NCBI GenBank assembly: GCA_946536925.1
Contig: CAMNFC010000002.1
Span: 1-64,000, forward strand
Reading direction: 5' to 3'
Length of the DNA stretch: 64,000 nt
DNA from: an uncultured Selenomonadales bacterium
GTDB taxonomy: Bacteria > Bacillota > Negativicutes > Selenomonadales > Selenomonadaceae
Shown: positions 10,252 to 19,818 of the stretch, piece after piece
Layout: the number at the start of each line of letters is the position of its first letter
How positions within the stretch are numbered: position 1 is the first letter of the stretch
Program-made: the position numbers and the translations under genes
The notes under the pieces: generated by a model
Told to the model about the DNA's origin: nothing
What the model saw: the letters and a program-made list of their open reading frames with translations, nothing else
Databases searched by the model: none

Positions 10252-11594
10252 TCGAGAAAATTTTCTTCGGCGAGCTTGGCCTGAACGTAGATGGCGCACT
10301 CCAAACGTTTCTTTTGAATTTCGCAGCCGACCTCGTAAGGCTGACGGATGTCCCCGTGAAAAAGATCCGCGTTGGCGTGGCAGCCGCCGGAACAAAAAAA
10401 TTTCGCCCAACACGAGCGGCACTTGGGCTTGTTCAAAACGTGCGACTCGCGAAAATATTTCAGCCAGTGCCGAGAATTTTTTTCCACGCCGTCAAAAATA
10501 TTTCCGAGCTTGTAACGTTCGCGGCCGACGAATTGGTGGCAAGGATACAGGTCGCCGTTTTCCGCCACGGCAAAATATTCGTGACCCGCGCCGCAGCCCG
10601 CCAGTCTTTTGGCGACGCAAGGGCCGTTGGACAAATCAACGTTGAAGTGGAAGAAAAAAAATCCGCGGCCTTCTCTTCGACGAGCAAGATAAGCTTCAGT
10701 CAGGCGATCGTATTCGGCAAAAATTTTCGGCAGATCTTCTTCCGTCAACGCGAGCGGCGAATCTTTCAGGACGACGGGCTCGACGGAGATGATGTCAAAG
10801 CCCGCGTCGTGAATGCTCAAGACGTCGGCGGTGAAGTCCAAATTTTTTTTCGTGTACGTGCCGCGCAGATAATAATTTTCTCCGTTGCGGCTCTCGACGA
10901 ATTTTTTAAAATTTTTCAGCACGCGGTCGTAACTTCCTCGGCCGGCGATGTCGGGTCTCATCGCGTCGTGAATTTTTTTTCGGCCGTCCAAACTCAGCAC
11001 GAGTGAAATTTTATTTTCGTTGAGCCAGGCAGAAATTTTTTCGTCGAGCAAAATTCCGTTGGTCGTCAGCGTCAGCTTGAAAATTTTTCCCGTGTCGCGC
11101 TCGCGTTGACGGACGTATTCGGTTACGGCTTTGACCGTGCGGAAATTTATCAGAGGTTCGCCGCCGAAAAAATCAATCTCGCAGTGTTTGCGCAAGCCCG
11201 AATTTTTGATGATGAAATCGACGGCCGCGCGCCCGACTTCCTCCGACATAATCGCGCGATGCCCGAAACTTCCTCCGTCGCCGAAACAATATTTGCAGCG
11301 CAGGTTGCAATCTTGGGCGACCATGAGGCAAAGACTTTTCACCACGCCGCGCGCCGCAAAAGTCGGAGGCACGTCGATATCCTCGGCAAAAAGTTCGCCC
11401 GCGTCAATCAGCTCGTGAAGTTCGGACAAAATTTCGGCGGTGTCGACGTCGGGATATTTCGCCAAAATTTTTTCGTCGTTGGAGCCGTCGAAGTCGTCCA
11501 AAATTTTGAAAGTCTTTTCGTCGACGAGATGAACCGCGCCGCTGTTTACGTCGAGCAAAATAAAATCGTCGCCCTGCTTAAATTTGTGGATCAT
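10248..11594 (-). CDS. SCIFF-type (six-cysteine peptide) radical SAM/SPASM thioether maturase
   Basis: MIHKFK...ILLDVNSGAVHLVD N-terminus, CNLRCKYC radical SAM motif, DFFGGEPL, C-terminal SPASM cysteines (CRSCWAKFFCSGGCHAN); matches the remembered SCIFF maturase pattern. Confidence 0.85.
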   Translation of the reverse strand: MIHKFKQGDDFILLDVNSGAVHLVDEKTFKILDDFDGSNDEKILAKYPDVDTAEILSELHELIDAGELFAEDIDVPPTFAARGVVKSLCLMVAQDCNLRCKYCFGDGGSFGHRAIMSEEVGRAAVDFIIKNSGLRKHCEIDFFGGEPLINFRTVKAVTEYVRQRERDTGKIFKLTLTTNGILLDEKISAWLNENKISLVLSLDGRKKIHDAMRPDIAGRGSYDRVLKNFKKFVESRNGENYYLRGTYTKKNLDFTADVLSIHDAGFDIISVEPVVLKDSPLALTEEDLPKIFAEYDRLTEAYLARRREGRGFFFFHFNVDLSNGPCVAKRLAGCGAGHEYFAVAENGDLYPCHQFVGRERYKLGNIFDGVEKNSRHWLKYFRESHVLNKPKCRSCWAKFFCSGGCHANADLFHGDIRQPYEVGCEIQKKRLECAIYVQAKLAEENFLD

Positions 11595-11605
11595 TTAATC
11601 GCTCC

Positions 11606-12115
11606 TCAGTTTTCGTTGTCCGCCAAGCGCAAAAGTTTGAGCTCAAGCGGGTCGTCGGGCTTGGGCGGTGCGTGGTGCCTGGCGATAATTTTTGCCTCTT
11701 TGAACAGCCCGATCTTTTGAAGTTTTCGCCCGCCGATTTCCGCGTGATTATGATAGACGTAAAGCGAGCGGTTGCCGTTGACTTCCAAACGTTCGGCGAG
11801 CTTGGGTGCAAGGCCGGTGATGAGCACGGCAAAAATTTTCCCGCGAATCGTCAAATCGCCGGCGCGTCTTCCGACGTCGTGGAGGAGCGCGCAACGAATC
11901 AAAAATTCTCGGTCGACGCCGCGTTTATCCTCGATGACGAGCCGTTCAATCGTGTAGGCCGTGCGCAGGCTGTGAACTTGGTCGGCGACGCTCATCGCGA
12001 AAAAAATTTTCTGCTCCTCGGCGTTCAGGTGCGCGGAAATATATTTTCCGTCGTCGACGCTGACTTTTGCCGTCACAGCCCGAACGAACTGCAAAATTCT
12101 TTTTAAAACACTCAT
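11606..12115 (-). CDS. HD domain protein (predicted phosphohydrolase)
   Basis: MSVLKRILQFV... with CALLHDVG HD motif; ATG overlaps the hisZ stop (ATGA). Confidence 0.75.
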   Translation of the reverse strand: MSVLKRILQFVRAVTAKVSVDDGKYISAHLNAEEQKIFFAMSVADQVHSLRTAYTIERLVIEDKRGVDREFLIRCALLHDVGRRAGDLTIRGKIFAVLITGLAPKLAERLEVNGNRSLYVYHNHAEIGGRKLQKIGLFKEAKIIARHHAPPKPDDPLELKLLRLADNEN

Positions 12116-13257
12116 GCCAAATAAATTAACTCCGTACAACTTTTTTCTGTGCAAGATTTTTCCGCGTCGGATTTTTTTTGCGACGTTAAAGACAGCTCGA
12201 CGATTTTTCCGTCCGCGCGAAGGGAGGCAGCTTTTTTGATCGCCGAGTCCTGGAAGCCCGCCGCGAAGCTCACGTAAAATTTTTTTGCTTGAGAATTTTC
12301 TTCGACGCCCTGAAATTTTCTCGCGTCCAAAATCCGTTCGATGCCGAGTGCAAAACCCGTCGCCGGACACGCCGCGCCAAAATCTTTGAGCATGTTGTCG
12401 TATCGGCCGCCGCCCGCAAGAGAGTAGCCGACGCCGGGCGCGTACGCCTCGAAGACCATGCCGGTGTAATATTCGAAGTCGCGAATCAGTCCGAGGTCGA
12501 AGGTAATTTTTTCCGCGACGCCGTAAACTTCCAGCAGACGATAAATTTCTTTCAAGTTGTCGAGGGCGCGACGTGAGCGATCGTTTTTGGCGAGAGCTTC
12601 GGCCGCGGATAAAATTTCTCGTCCGCCCTGCAACGTCGGAATTTTTTTGAACGCGTCGTCCGTCTCCAAATTTTTCAGCGCGACGAGATCGTGGCGTTCG
12701 ATTGCCGATTTGATTTGCGTTTGAAGTTCGGGCGAAAGATTTTCCACGAGAGAGCCGACAAATTCCGCTTGGCCGAGACAAATTTTAAAATCTTTGAGCC
12801 CCGCGACGGTCAGAGCTTGAGCAGCGAGCGCGACGATCTCCGCGTCGGCCAAAGCGTTTGAAATCCCGATGAGCTCGACGCCGGCTTGATAAAATTCACA
12901 TTGGCGGCCGGGCTGATTTTTTCTGAATCGGAAGACGTTCGTGTTGTAGGAGAGTTTGAGCGGCAGCGGCTTATCTTTCAGGCGGCTGACGGCCAGGCGC
13001 GCAATGGGCGTTGTCATCTCGTGGCGCAAGGCCAGCGTTCGATTGAGCCCGTCGAACATTTTAAAAAGGTGCGGCTCGATGATTCGCCCGCCCGAAGTTG
13101 TCAGCGTCTCCAAAAATTCCATCGTCGGCGTGACGACTTCCTCGTAGCCGAAGAGCGCGAAGAGTTTAAAAATTTTTTGTTCGATCTCGCGTTTGGCGGC
13201 CGCTTCCGCCGGCAAAAAATCTCGCGTGCCGTACGGCGTCTCTAAAAGTCCCGTCAT
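12112..13257 (-). CDS. hisZ: ATP phosphoribosyltransferase regulatory subunit (HisRS-like)
   Basis: HisRS-like fold without a full synthetase length: TPYGTRDFLPAEA, MTTPIARLA, YYTGMVFEAY, LAGGGRYDNML. Confidence 0.88.
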   Translation of the reverse strand: MTGLLETPYGTRDFLPAEAAAKREIEQKIFKLFALFGYEEVVTPTMEFLETLTTSGGRIIEPHLFKMFDGLNRTLALRHEMTTPIARLAVSRLKDKPLPLKLSYNTNVFRFRKNQPGRQCEFYQAGVELIGISNALADAEIVALAAQALTVAGLKDFKICLGQAEFVGSLVENLSPELQTQIKSAIERHDLVALKNLETDDAFKKIPTLQGGREILSAAEALAKNDRSRRALDNLKEIYRLLEVYGVAEKITFDLGLIRDFEYYTGMVFEAYAPGVGYSLAGGGRYDNMLKDFGAACPATGFALGIERILDARKFQGVEENSQAKKFYVSFAAGFQDSAIKKAASLRADGKIVELSLTSQKKSDAEKSCTEKSCTELIYLA

Positions 13258-13381
13258 AAAAAAACCTCCTCTTATCCGCGCAATTTTACAGGAGATTTTT
13301 ATTTTGAGCAAGCGGGCTCAATTGACGCAAAAAATTTTTCAAGGTAAAATATTTTTCAAAACGACGGAGGGGAAATTTTTC

Positions 13382-14158
13382 ATGAGCAAGATAAAAGAGG
13401 CCTTCGCCCGCGGCAAAGCTTTCATTCCGTTTATCACTTGCGGCGATCCGAATTTGGAGACGACAGCCGCCGTTGTGCGAGCAGCCGTCAAAAACGGTGC
13501 CGACCTCGTCGAGCTGGGCATTCCTTTTTCCGACCCGACGGCCGAGGGCGTCGTCATTCAAGCGGCAAATCTTCGTGCGCTTCAAGCCGGCGTGACGACC
13601 GAAAAAATTTTTGACATGGTGAAAGACCTGCGCCGCGATGTAAAAATTCCGCTCGTCTTCATGACTTACGCGAACGTCGTCTTCTCTTACGGCGCGGAAA
13701 AATTTTTGTCGAATTGCGCGGCTCTGGGTATCGACGGATTGATTTTGCCCGACGTTCCTTTCGAGGAGAAGGAAGAATTTTTTTCGACGTGCAAAAAGTT
13801 CGGCGTCGATTTAATTTCGATGATCGCTCCCACTTCCGAAGACCGAATCGCCATGATCGCCCGCGAGGCTGAAGGTTTCGTTTATATCGTGTCGAGTTTG
13901 GGCGTGACGGGCGTGCGCAGCGAAATCAAAACCGATTTGAAATCAATCGTCGCCTCCGTCCGAGCCAACACAAAAATTCCGTGCGCTATCGGTTTCGGAA
14001 TCTCGACGCCCGCGCAGGCTCGGCAGATGGCAAAAATTTCTGACGGCGTGATCGTCGGCTCGGCGATCATAAAAATTTTGGCGGCTCACGGCGCGGCGGC
14101 TCCACCTTTTGTCGGGGAATACGTCCGCGAAATGAAAAATGCTTTGACGGAGGATTGA
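13382..14158 (+). CDS. trpA: Tryptophan synthase alpha chain
   Basis: FIPFITCGDPNLETT, ELGIPFSDPTAEGVVIQ, LILPDVPFEE motifs; promoter TTGACG-17-TAAAAT upstream. Confidence 0.96.
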   Translation: MSKIKEAFARGKAFIPFITCGDPNLETTAAVVRAAVKNGADLVELGIPFSDPTAEGVVIQAANLRALQAGVTTEKIFDMVKDLRRDVKIPLVFMTYANVVFSYGAEKFLSNCAALGIDGLILPDVPFEEKEEFFSTCKKFGVDLISMIAPTSEDRIAMIAREAEGFVYIVSSLGVTGVRSEIKTDLKSIVASVRANTKIPCAIGFGISTPAQARQMAKISDGVIVGSAIIKILAAHGAAAPPFVGEYVREMKNALTED

Positions 14159-14162
14159 GGTC

Positions 14163-15185
14163 ATGTTCAAAAAAATTTTTGCACTGCTGACGATTTGCTC
14201 GCTGATTTTTTTGACGGGCTGCGGCTCAGAAAAATCTGCCGACAAAAACGCTGACAAAAAAAATCCGGCCAACAAACTCGTCATCTACACGTCCATGAAA
14301 GAATCGCTCATCGGCGGAATCGTCGAAGGTTTTAAGGCGAAAAATCCCGATATCGACGTTGACTGGCAATCGGCGGGCGCGGGAAAAATTATGGCAAAAC
14401 TCGAAGCCGAACGACAAAGCGGGCACCTCATGGCGGACATAATTTGGACGAGCGAAGTCCCCGACTTTTACCAGATGAAAAACGACGGCTTGCTGGAAAA
14501 ATATCAGCCCGCGGGCTTCGACGAACTTTTGAATCCCTTCGACGATTATGACGGCTCGTTCACCGCCGCGCGACTCGGAACGCTGGGCATCGTCGTCAAT
14601 ACCAGCAAAGTCACGACCGACCCGACCGGCTGGGAGACGATTGCCACCGATCCGCTTTACAAAAATTCTTTCGGCATCGCAGACCCCGCACTAAGCGGCA
14701 CGGCGTTCATGAGCATTGCGCTTCTGGAAAAACAATTCGGCTGGGATTACATCGTCCGCCTGCACGACAACGGCGCGACTAAAAGCAAAGGTTCAGGACG
14801 AGTCATCGACGACACAGCCGACGGAGCACTCAACGCTTGCTTGGGCGTCGACTACATCACCGCCGGAAAAATCGACAAGGGCGCGCCGCTCAAAATGGTT
14901 TATCCCAAAGAACTTTTGATGGTGCCCAGCCCCGTTGCAATCTTCAAAGACGCCGAACACAAAGACGCCGCCAAAAAATTTGTCGACTATCTCATGACGC
15001 AAGAAGCTCAACAAAAAGTCGCCGAGGCCGGAACCGTGCCCGTTCGCCGCGACGTGAAGATGCCCGAACGTTACAACTTGCCCGCGCCCGAAGACGCCCT
15101 CAAAAACGGAATCAAAATAAATTATTCCGAAGTCCTCGAACAAAAGGACGACATCGTAAAAAAATTTTCCAACCTGTTCAAATAA
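14163..15185 (+). CDS. ABC transporter substrate-binding lipoprotein (iron/Fe3+-type)
   Basis: Lipobox LTGCG; KLVIYTSMKESL..., Fe-binding-protein-like pattern. Confidence 0.85.
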   Translation: MFKKIFALLTICSLIFLTGCGSEKSADKNADKKNPANKLVIYTSMKESLIGGIVEGFKAKNPDIDVDWQSAGAGKIMAKLEAERQSGHLMADIIWTSEVPDFYQMKNDGLLEKYQPAGFDELLNPFDDYDGSFTAARLGTLGIVVNTSKVTTDPTGWETIATDPLYKNSFGIADPALSGTAFMSIALLEKQFGWDYIVRLHDNGATKSKGSGRVIDDTADGALNACLGVDYITAGKIDKGAPLKMVYPKELLMVPSPVAIFKDAEHKDAAKKFVDYLMTQEAQQKVAEAGTVPVRRDVKMPERYNLPAPEDALKNGIKINYSEVLEQKDDIVKKFSNLFK

Positions 15186-15207
15186 TTTTTCTCGCAAAAA
15201 AAATTTT

Positions 15208-15238
15208 CCCGCAAGAATTTTTGCGGGATTTTTTTTTG
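15208..15238 (+). terminator. Intrinsic terminator
   Basis: CCCGCAA-loop-TTGCGGG followed by T-run. Confidence 0.85.
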
Positions 15239-15250
15239 ACGCGGAAGAGC

Positions 15251-15427
15251 TCATTTGTCTTTCCTGAAAAAGTTGCGGACAAATTTCACGACGCCCGCCA
15301 AACCGCCCGCGGCGAACGGCGCAATCAACGGCAAATAATTTGAGACCGCGCTCAGCAACGCACCCGAATGCGCGGAGCAAACCGAAGTAACACTGCACGA
15401 TACAAAAACCAATGCAAGAACTCTCAT
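15251..15427 (-). CDS. Small secreted/membrane hydrophobic peptide (58 aa), unknown function
   Basis: MRVLALVFVSCSVTSVCSA signal-like N-terminus, hydrophobic glycine-rich middle, basic KFVRNFFRKDK tail; AGGAG SD 8 nt upstream and strong promoter. Confidence 0.65.
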   Translation of the reverse strand: MRVLALVFVSCSVTSVCSAHSGALLSAVSNYLPLIAPFAAGGLAGVVKFVRNFFRKDK

Positions 15428-15455
15428 CTCAATCACTCCTTTTGCCGGGGAGTAT

Positions 15456-15490
15456 ATCCCCCATACAGGGATATGTCAAGATATCTTGTC
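15456..15490 (-). promoter_or_regulatory. Promoter with overlapping palindromes for the 58-aa peptide gene
   Basis: Minus strand CAAGATATCTTG palindrome overlapping TTGACA, 17-bp spacer carrying ATATCCC-N7-GGGATAT, then TATACT. Confidence 0.7.
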
Positions 15491-15576
15491 GCAATCGGAA
15501 AAATTTTGTATGCCGCAGAGGGGGATAAATCAAAAAGCGATCGGCGATTAACCGACCGCTTAATTTTTTCAACGTT

Positions 15577-15927
15577 TCAAATATTTTCTTTGGCGACTGC
15601 GACGAGTTTTGCAAAGGCCGCCGCGTCGTTGACTGCAAGTTCTGCCATCATTTTTCTGTCGACGGCAACGCCCGCTTTGGTCAGGCCGCAGATCAATTTG
15701 CTGTAAGAAATTCCGTTTATGCGAGCCGCCGCGTTGATTCGGGCGATCCACAGGCGGCGGAATTCGCGCTTTTTGACACGACGGTCGCGGTGCGCGTATT
15801 GGCCGGCCTTCATGATTGATTCGTTTGCTTTTTTAAATTGTTTGCTCCTCGCGCCGCGATAACCTTTGGCGAGCTTGAGGATTTTTTTATGGCGTTTGTG
15901 AGCCGTGACGCCCGTCTTTATTCTCAA
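15577..15927 (-). CDS. rplT: 50S ribosomal protein L20
   Basis: Highly conserved L20 sequence. Confidence 0.99.
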   Translation of the reverse strand: MRIKTGVTAHKRHKKILKLAKGYRGARSKQFKKANESIMKAGQYAHRDRRVKKREFRRLWIARINAAARINGISYSKLICGLTKAGVAVDRKMMAELAVNDAAAFAKLVAVAKENI

Positions 15928-15954
15928 GATAATCTCCTCCGTTCAAAAAATTTT

Positions 15955-16152
15955 TCAAGCGTAGGGAAGCATTTTCCTCACGCGCGCTTTGTCCGCTGCC
16001 GAAGCAAGCGTCGCCTTGCGGAGATTTCTCTTGCGTTTGCGGGTCTTCTTTTCCAAGATGTGGCTCTTGTATGCTTTATTGCGTTTGAATTCGCCGCTGC
16101 CGGTCACGTGGAAACGTTTAGCTGCTGCGCGGTGTGTCTTGATTTTGGGCAA
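15955..16152 (-). CDS. rpmI: 50S ribosomal protein L35
   Basis: [14 protein letters not shown]...; TTG start with AGGAGG SD. Confidence 0.99.
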   Translation of the reverse strand: MPKIKTHRAAAKRFHVTGSGEFKRNKAYKSHILEKKTRKRKRNLRKATLASAADKARVRKMLPYA

Positions 16153-16714
16153 CGTTGTCCCCTCCTTTTGTCTGAGTAGTTTTCTTTGTCTTTTGCGCCT
16201 TTTGTGCCTTAGGAGAGAGAATCATCGTCATGTTTTTGCCTTCCAATTTGGCGGCACGCTCGACCGTCACGACATCTTCCAGAGCCTTGGCAAGTTTGTT
16301 CAAGACTTCGGCGCCCAATTCGGGGTGAGAGAGCTCGCGCCCGCGGAACATGATCGTCACTTTGACTTTGTTGCCTTCTTCAATGAAACGCTGAGCGTTT
16401 TTTAATTTGACTTCAAAGTCGTGCTGTTCGATGTTGGGGCGGAGTTTGACTTCTTTGACCGTGATGATTTTTTGCTTCTTGCGAACTTCCTTTTCGCGTT
16501 TTTGCTGCTCATAACGATACTTGCCGAAGTCCATGATGCGGCAAACGGGCGGTCTGGCTTTGGGCGCGACTTCGACCAAATCCAAATGTTTTTCTTCGGC
16601 CAATCTGAGCGCGTCCCGCGTGAGCATGACGCCGAGCTGTTCGCCGTTTGCGTCGGTTACTCTGACTTCGCGGATACGAATCTCTTCATTGATTCTCAAA
16701 GTGTCCCTGCTAAT
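16118..16714 (-). CDS. infC: Translation initiation factor IF-3
   Basis: [23 protein letters not shown]...; likely ATT start at 16714 about 9 nt after AGGAGG; 3' end overlaps rpmI. Confidence 0.96.
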   Translation of the reverse strand: MSRDTLRINEEIRIREVRVTDANGEQLGVMLTRDALRLAEEKHLDLVEVAPKARPPVCRIMDFGKYRYEQQKREKEVRKKQKIITVKEVKLRPNIEQHDFEVKLKNAQRFIEEGNKVKVTIMFRGRELSHPELGAEVLNKLAKALEDVVTVERAAKLEGKNMTMILSPKAQKAQKTKKTTQTKGGDNVAQNQDTPRSS

Positions 16715-16734
16715 CGAAATACACCTCCTGCGGC

Positions 16735-16854
16735 GCGTCGGAAAAAAATTAAAGGCGGCCGATAAGCCACCCGCGATTCCCACAGAAAAATTCGTTGCAA
16801 CCGCGCCAACACATTCAAGGTCGGCGGGTGAGAAGCGCAGGCTCCTGCTTAACG
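16735..16854 (-). ncRNA. Candidate ribosomal protein L20-type leader of the infC operon
   Basis: Transcribed leader between promoter and infC with GGAGCCTGCGCTTCTCACCCGCCGACC...GCGGGTGG, resembling Firmicute L20 leaders. Confidence 0.6.
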
Positions 16855-16860
16855 CGCCAA

Positions 16861-16890
16861 AGTTTATCACAGCGGCTTTGATTCTGTCAA
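16861..16890 (-). promoter_or_regulatory. infC operon promoter
   Basis: TTGACA - 18 bp - TAAACT on minus strand. Confidence 0.65.
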
Positions 16891-16957
16891 TAAAATTTTT
16901 TTTATCATACTTTCTTTGCTTGCCCAAAGACGGGCGGCCTGAAAAATTTCGTTGAAT

Positions 16958-18397
16958 TTATTTTTTGTTCCAAGCGTGAATGCCTTCTTGGTTCGGCAAA
17001 ATTTTTTCGTCAAAAACGGGCTCTTCCACGCCGCGATTTTTTTGAGCAACGTAATCGTCCAGAGCAATGAAAGCGTATTTGCCCAGGCGAGCGACGGCGT
17101 AAAGGTTCGTCAAGCACAAAAAGCCCATGAACAAGTCGGCCGAATCCCAAACCAAACCGAGCTCCGCGAAAGCCCCGACCAAAACCATCACCACGACACC
17201 CACGCGGAAAAGATTCATGGCGTGGCTGGCAACGGAGCTGGGCAAGAAGCCGGACTCATCACCTTCAAAAAATGCAATGTTGACTTCGCCGTAAAAATAG
17301 TTGCCGACGATTGAACTGAACGCGAACAGGAAAACGATGATCGCCAAAATGTGCGGCGCGTAAGTTCCGTAGACACTTGCCAAAGACATTTGAACGAGAG
17401 AGACGCCGGTGAGTTCGCCGCCGACGGAATATTCGCCCGTGAGCAGAACGGAAAAAGCCGTCGCCGAGCAAACGAGCCACGTGTCGACATAGACGCCGAA
17501 ACTTTGAATCAGACCTTGACGCACGGGGTGTTTGCCGCTGGCGGTTGCCGCAGCGTTCGGGACGGAACCTTCGCCCGCCTCGTTGGAGAAAAGCCCGCGA
17601 CGCACGCCCGTCATGAAGACAGCACCGAATCCGCCGCCGACCGCAGCTTGAGGCTCGAAAGCGTCGTGAATGATGAGCGCGAACACCGCCGGCAATTGAT
17701 CGAAATTCATCACGATAATTATCAGCGCGGACAGAAGATAGAGCCCGGCCATGGACGGCACGAGCATTTCCGCGAACTTTGCAATTCTGGTCACGCCGCC
17801 GAAAATTACCAGAGCAGTCAAAGCGGCCACGACGACCGCGGTTATCGCGTGATCGATTCCAAAGGCAGTTTCGACCGCACCGACGATTGTGTTTGCTTGA
17901 ACGGAAACATAAATCCAACCGAACGTGACGGAAATTAAAATCGCGAAAAGTTTTGCCAAGCCCGTCATGTGCAAGGCGTTCTTCATGTAGTAAGCGGGGC
18001 CGCCGAAGAATGCTCCGTCGCCTCTGGGGATTTTATAAATTTGAGCGAGCGTGCTCTCGACAAAACCCGTGGCACACCCGATGAAAGCAATCAGCCACAT
18101 CCAAAAGACTGCGCCGGGGCCGCCCGTGACGATGGCAATGGCGACGCCCGCAATATTTCCGACGCCCACGCGCGAAGCCGTCGACACGCAAAAAGCCTGA
18201 AAACCGCTGATTTCTTTGCCGCCGGTTTTTTGTCCCGCGCTCTTGAAAATTAATTTAATCATTTCACCGATGAGCCGCAGCTGAACAAATTTTGTCCGCA
18301 ACGTGTAGATGACGCCCGAACCGATTAGCGCGATGATGATTATGTACGTCCAAAGGAATGAGTTGATGTCGTTGATCACGCCGTGCAATGCTTCCAT
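16958..18397 (-). CDS. Sodium:alanine/glycine symporter (AGCS family)
   Basis: 479 aa, AGCS-type sequence (GVGNIAGVAIAIVTGGPGAVFWMW, LFSNEAGEGSVPNAAATA). Confidence 0.94.
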   Translation of the reverse strand: MEALHGVINDINSFLWTYIIIIALIGSGVIYTLRTKFVQLRLIGEMIKLIFKSAGQKTGGKEISGFQAFCVSTASRVGVGNIAGVAIAIVTGGPGAVFWMWLIAFIGCATGFVESTLAQIYKIPRGDGAFFGGPAYYMKNALHMTGLAKLFAILISVTFGWIYVSVQANTIVGAVETAFGIDHAITAVVVAALTALVIFGGVTRIAKFAEMLVPSMAGLYLLSALIIIVMNFDQLPAVFALIIHDAFEPQAAVGGGFGAVFMTGVRRGLFSNEAGEGSVPNAAATASGKHPVRQGLIQSFGVYVDTWLVCSATAFSVLLTGEYSVGGELTGVSLVQMSLASVYGTYAPHILAIIVFLFAFSSIVGNYFYGEVNIAFFEGDESGFLPSSVASHAMNLFRVGVVVMVLVGAFAELGLVWDSADLFMGFLCLTNLYAVARLGKYAFIALDDYVAQKNRGVEEPVFDEKILPNQEGIHAWNKK

Positions 18398-18412
18398 AAA
18401 ATTTCCTCCCGT

Positions 18413-19351
18413 TTAAATTTTTATATAGCCCGCGCGAGCCTCCAAAATTTTTATTGCGGCGGCCTCCAACATTTGCGCGAAGTCGGCGGTCGTCCCGTCG
18501 AAGTCAACGTCGAGTTCCAAGCTTGCGTCCAGTTTGCGGGTGAAGATGTCGTTCACGCCCGAAATATTTTTTATCCGTTCGCAAACGCCGCTCAACGTCC
18601 CGCCCAGTCGCTCGAAAGTTTCTTCCGTTATCATCAACGTCAAATGATTTTCAACCTGCGCGGCAAATTTTATCGCGGCCAAAGAAAGATCGTAGCCCGC
18701 ACGTCGCCCGGCCAAGACAAGCGCGTCGTCGAGAGAAAAAAATCCTCCGCCGCCCGAAGAAGTGCCCGCAAAAATAATTTCACCCGTGTTGCACTGAATC
18801 ATTCGGCTCGCGACGTTGACCTCGTTGTCAGAAAAAAATTTTATATCGGCGACGACAAGATAATCTGCGGCCTGAGCGATGTCGACCGTGCGCGTGAAGC
18901 CCTGACGTTTGAGCGCGGAAATAATTTCGTTTTCAATCTGCGTGAAGCGTCGACCGCTCGAATCTTTCGCCACGACCGCCACGCGCGGAGAGCCCGCGTT
19001 GAAGTCGACGAGAGATTTTTTGTCCGCATGAGCAGAAATTTTTTTGTCGTCGAGCTCGGCCAAGATTTCCACGAAAAAAATTCCATTCTCGACGCGGCTT
19101 GAAAGAATTTTCCAGCCGGAAACGAAGCCCGAGCTGTCGACAGAATTTTCATCGGAGACGAGCACAAAATTTTTCACGAAAGTTTTTGAGCGGACGTGCG
19201 CCCCGAATTTTTGTTCAATCGCAGAGCGCAACGCGTCGTGAATCGCCATGCGTTCGGTGTTGCCGTGCCCGAATGCTCGAACATTTTGCGCCGAACACAT
19301 TCCGAAATTTATCAGCGTGAAAAAAATCATCGACGTAAAAAAAATTTTCAT
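18413..19351 (-). CDS. Secreted hypothetical protein (LPP20/FlgT-like)
   Basis: Signal peptide MKIFFTSMIFFTLINFGMCSA; ARAFGHGNTERMAIHDALRSAIEQ pattern. Confidence 0.6.
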   Translation of the reverse strand: MKIFFTSMIFFTLINFGMCSAQNVRAFGHGNTERMAIHDALRSAIEQKFGAHVRSKTFVKNFVLVSDENSVDSSGFVSGWKILSSRVENGIFFVEILAELDDKKISAHADKKSLVDFNAGSPRVAVVAKDSSGRRFTQIENEIISALKRQGFTRTVDIAQAADYLVVADIKFFSDNEVNVASRMIQCNTGEIIFAGTSSGGGGFFSLDDALVLAGRRAGYDLSLAAIKFAAQVENHLTLMITEETFERLGGTLSGVCERIKNISGVNDIFTRKLDASLELDVDFDGTTADFAQMLEAAAIKILEARAGYIKI

Positions 19352-19467
19352 AGCTTCATTCCTCCGCAAGCATATTGTAAAAAATTTTCCCGTCAACGTC
19401 AAATTCGTCGCAAAAAAAATTGCCGCAGACATTTTCGCCCGCGACAAAATTCTTTGAATCGCTCGCT

Positions 19468-19797
19468 TCACGTGCCGAAGTCGCGGTTCATGTCCACGAA
19501 CTCGACGAGCTCGTCGACGCTGTAGCATTCGATGACCGTGCGGCAAATTTTTTTGAGCAGCTGTTGAAGTTTATGAAAATCTTCGTTCGGCGGAAAAGGT
19601 TCCTCGGCGTTGAGGACGGCGGTCAAAGTTTCGGGGCGAATGTATGCCGCGGGATAAAAATTTTTGTAGAGGATCAAATTGCCGACCACGCCCGTGCCCG
19701 CGATTAAAATTTCGCCGTAAGTTTCGTCGTTCAAAGCTCGGCACGTTCCAACTTGAAAATTTTCCGTCAACGCGGCTCGAAGTTCGTCTTCAGTCAC
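19468..19797 (-). CDS. Hypothetical protein, 109 aa
   Basis: ORF with consistent codon usage in same-strand cluster. Confidence 0.6.
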   Translation of the reverse strand: MTEDELRAALTENFQVGTCRALNDETYGEILIAGTGVVGNLILYKNFYPAAYIRPETLTAVLNAEEPFPPNEDFHKLQQLLKKICRTVIECYSVDELVEFVDMNRDFGT

Positions 19798-19818
19798 GGC
19801 TTTTCCCTCCGCAAAAAT

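Noticed and set aside
15540-15576. Hairpin AGCGGTCGG...CCGATCGCT as a regulatory RNA
   Set aside because: Best explained as the rplT operon terminator.
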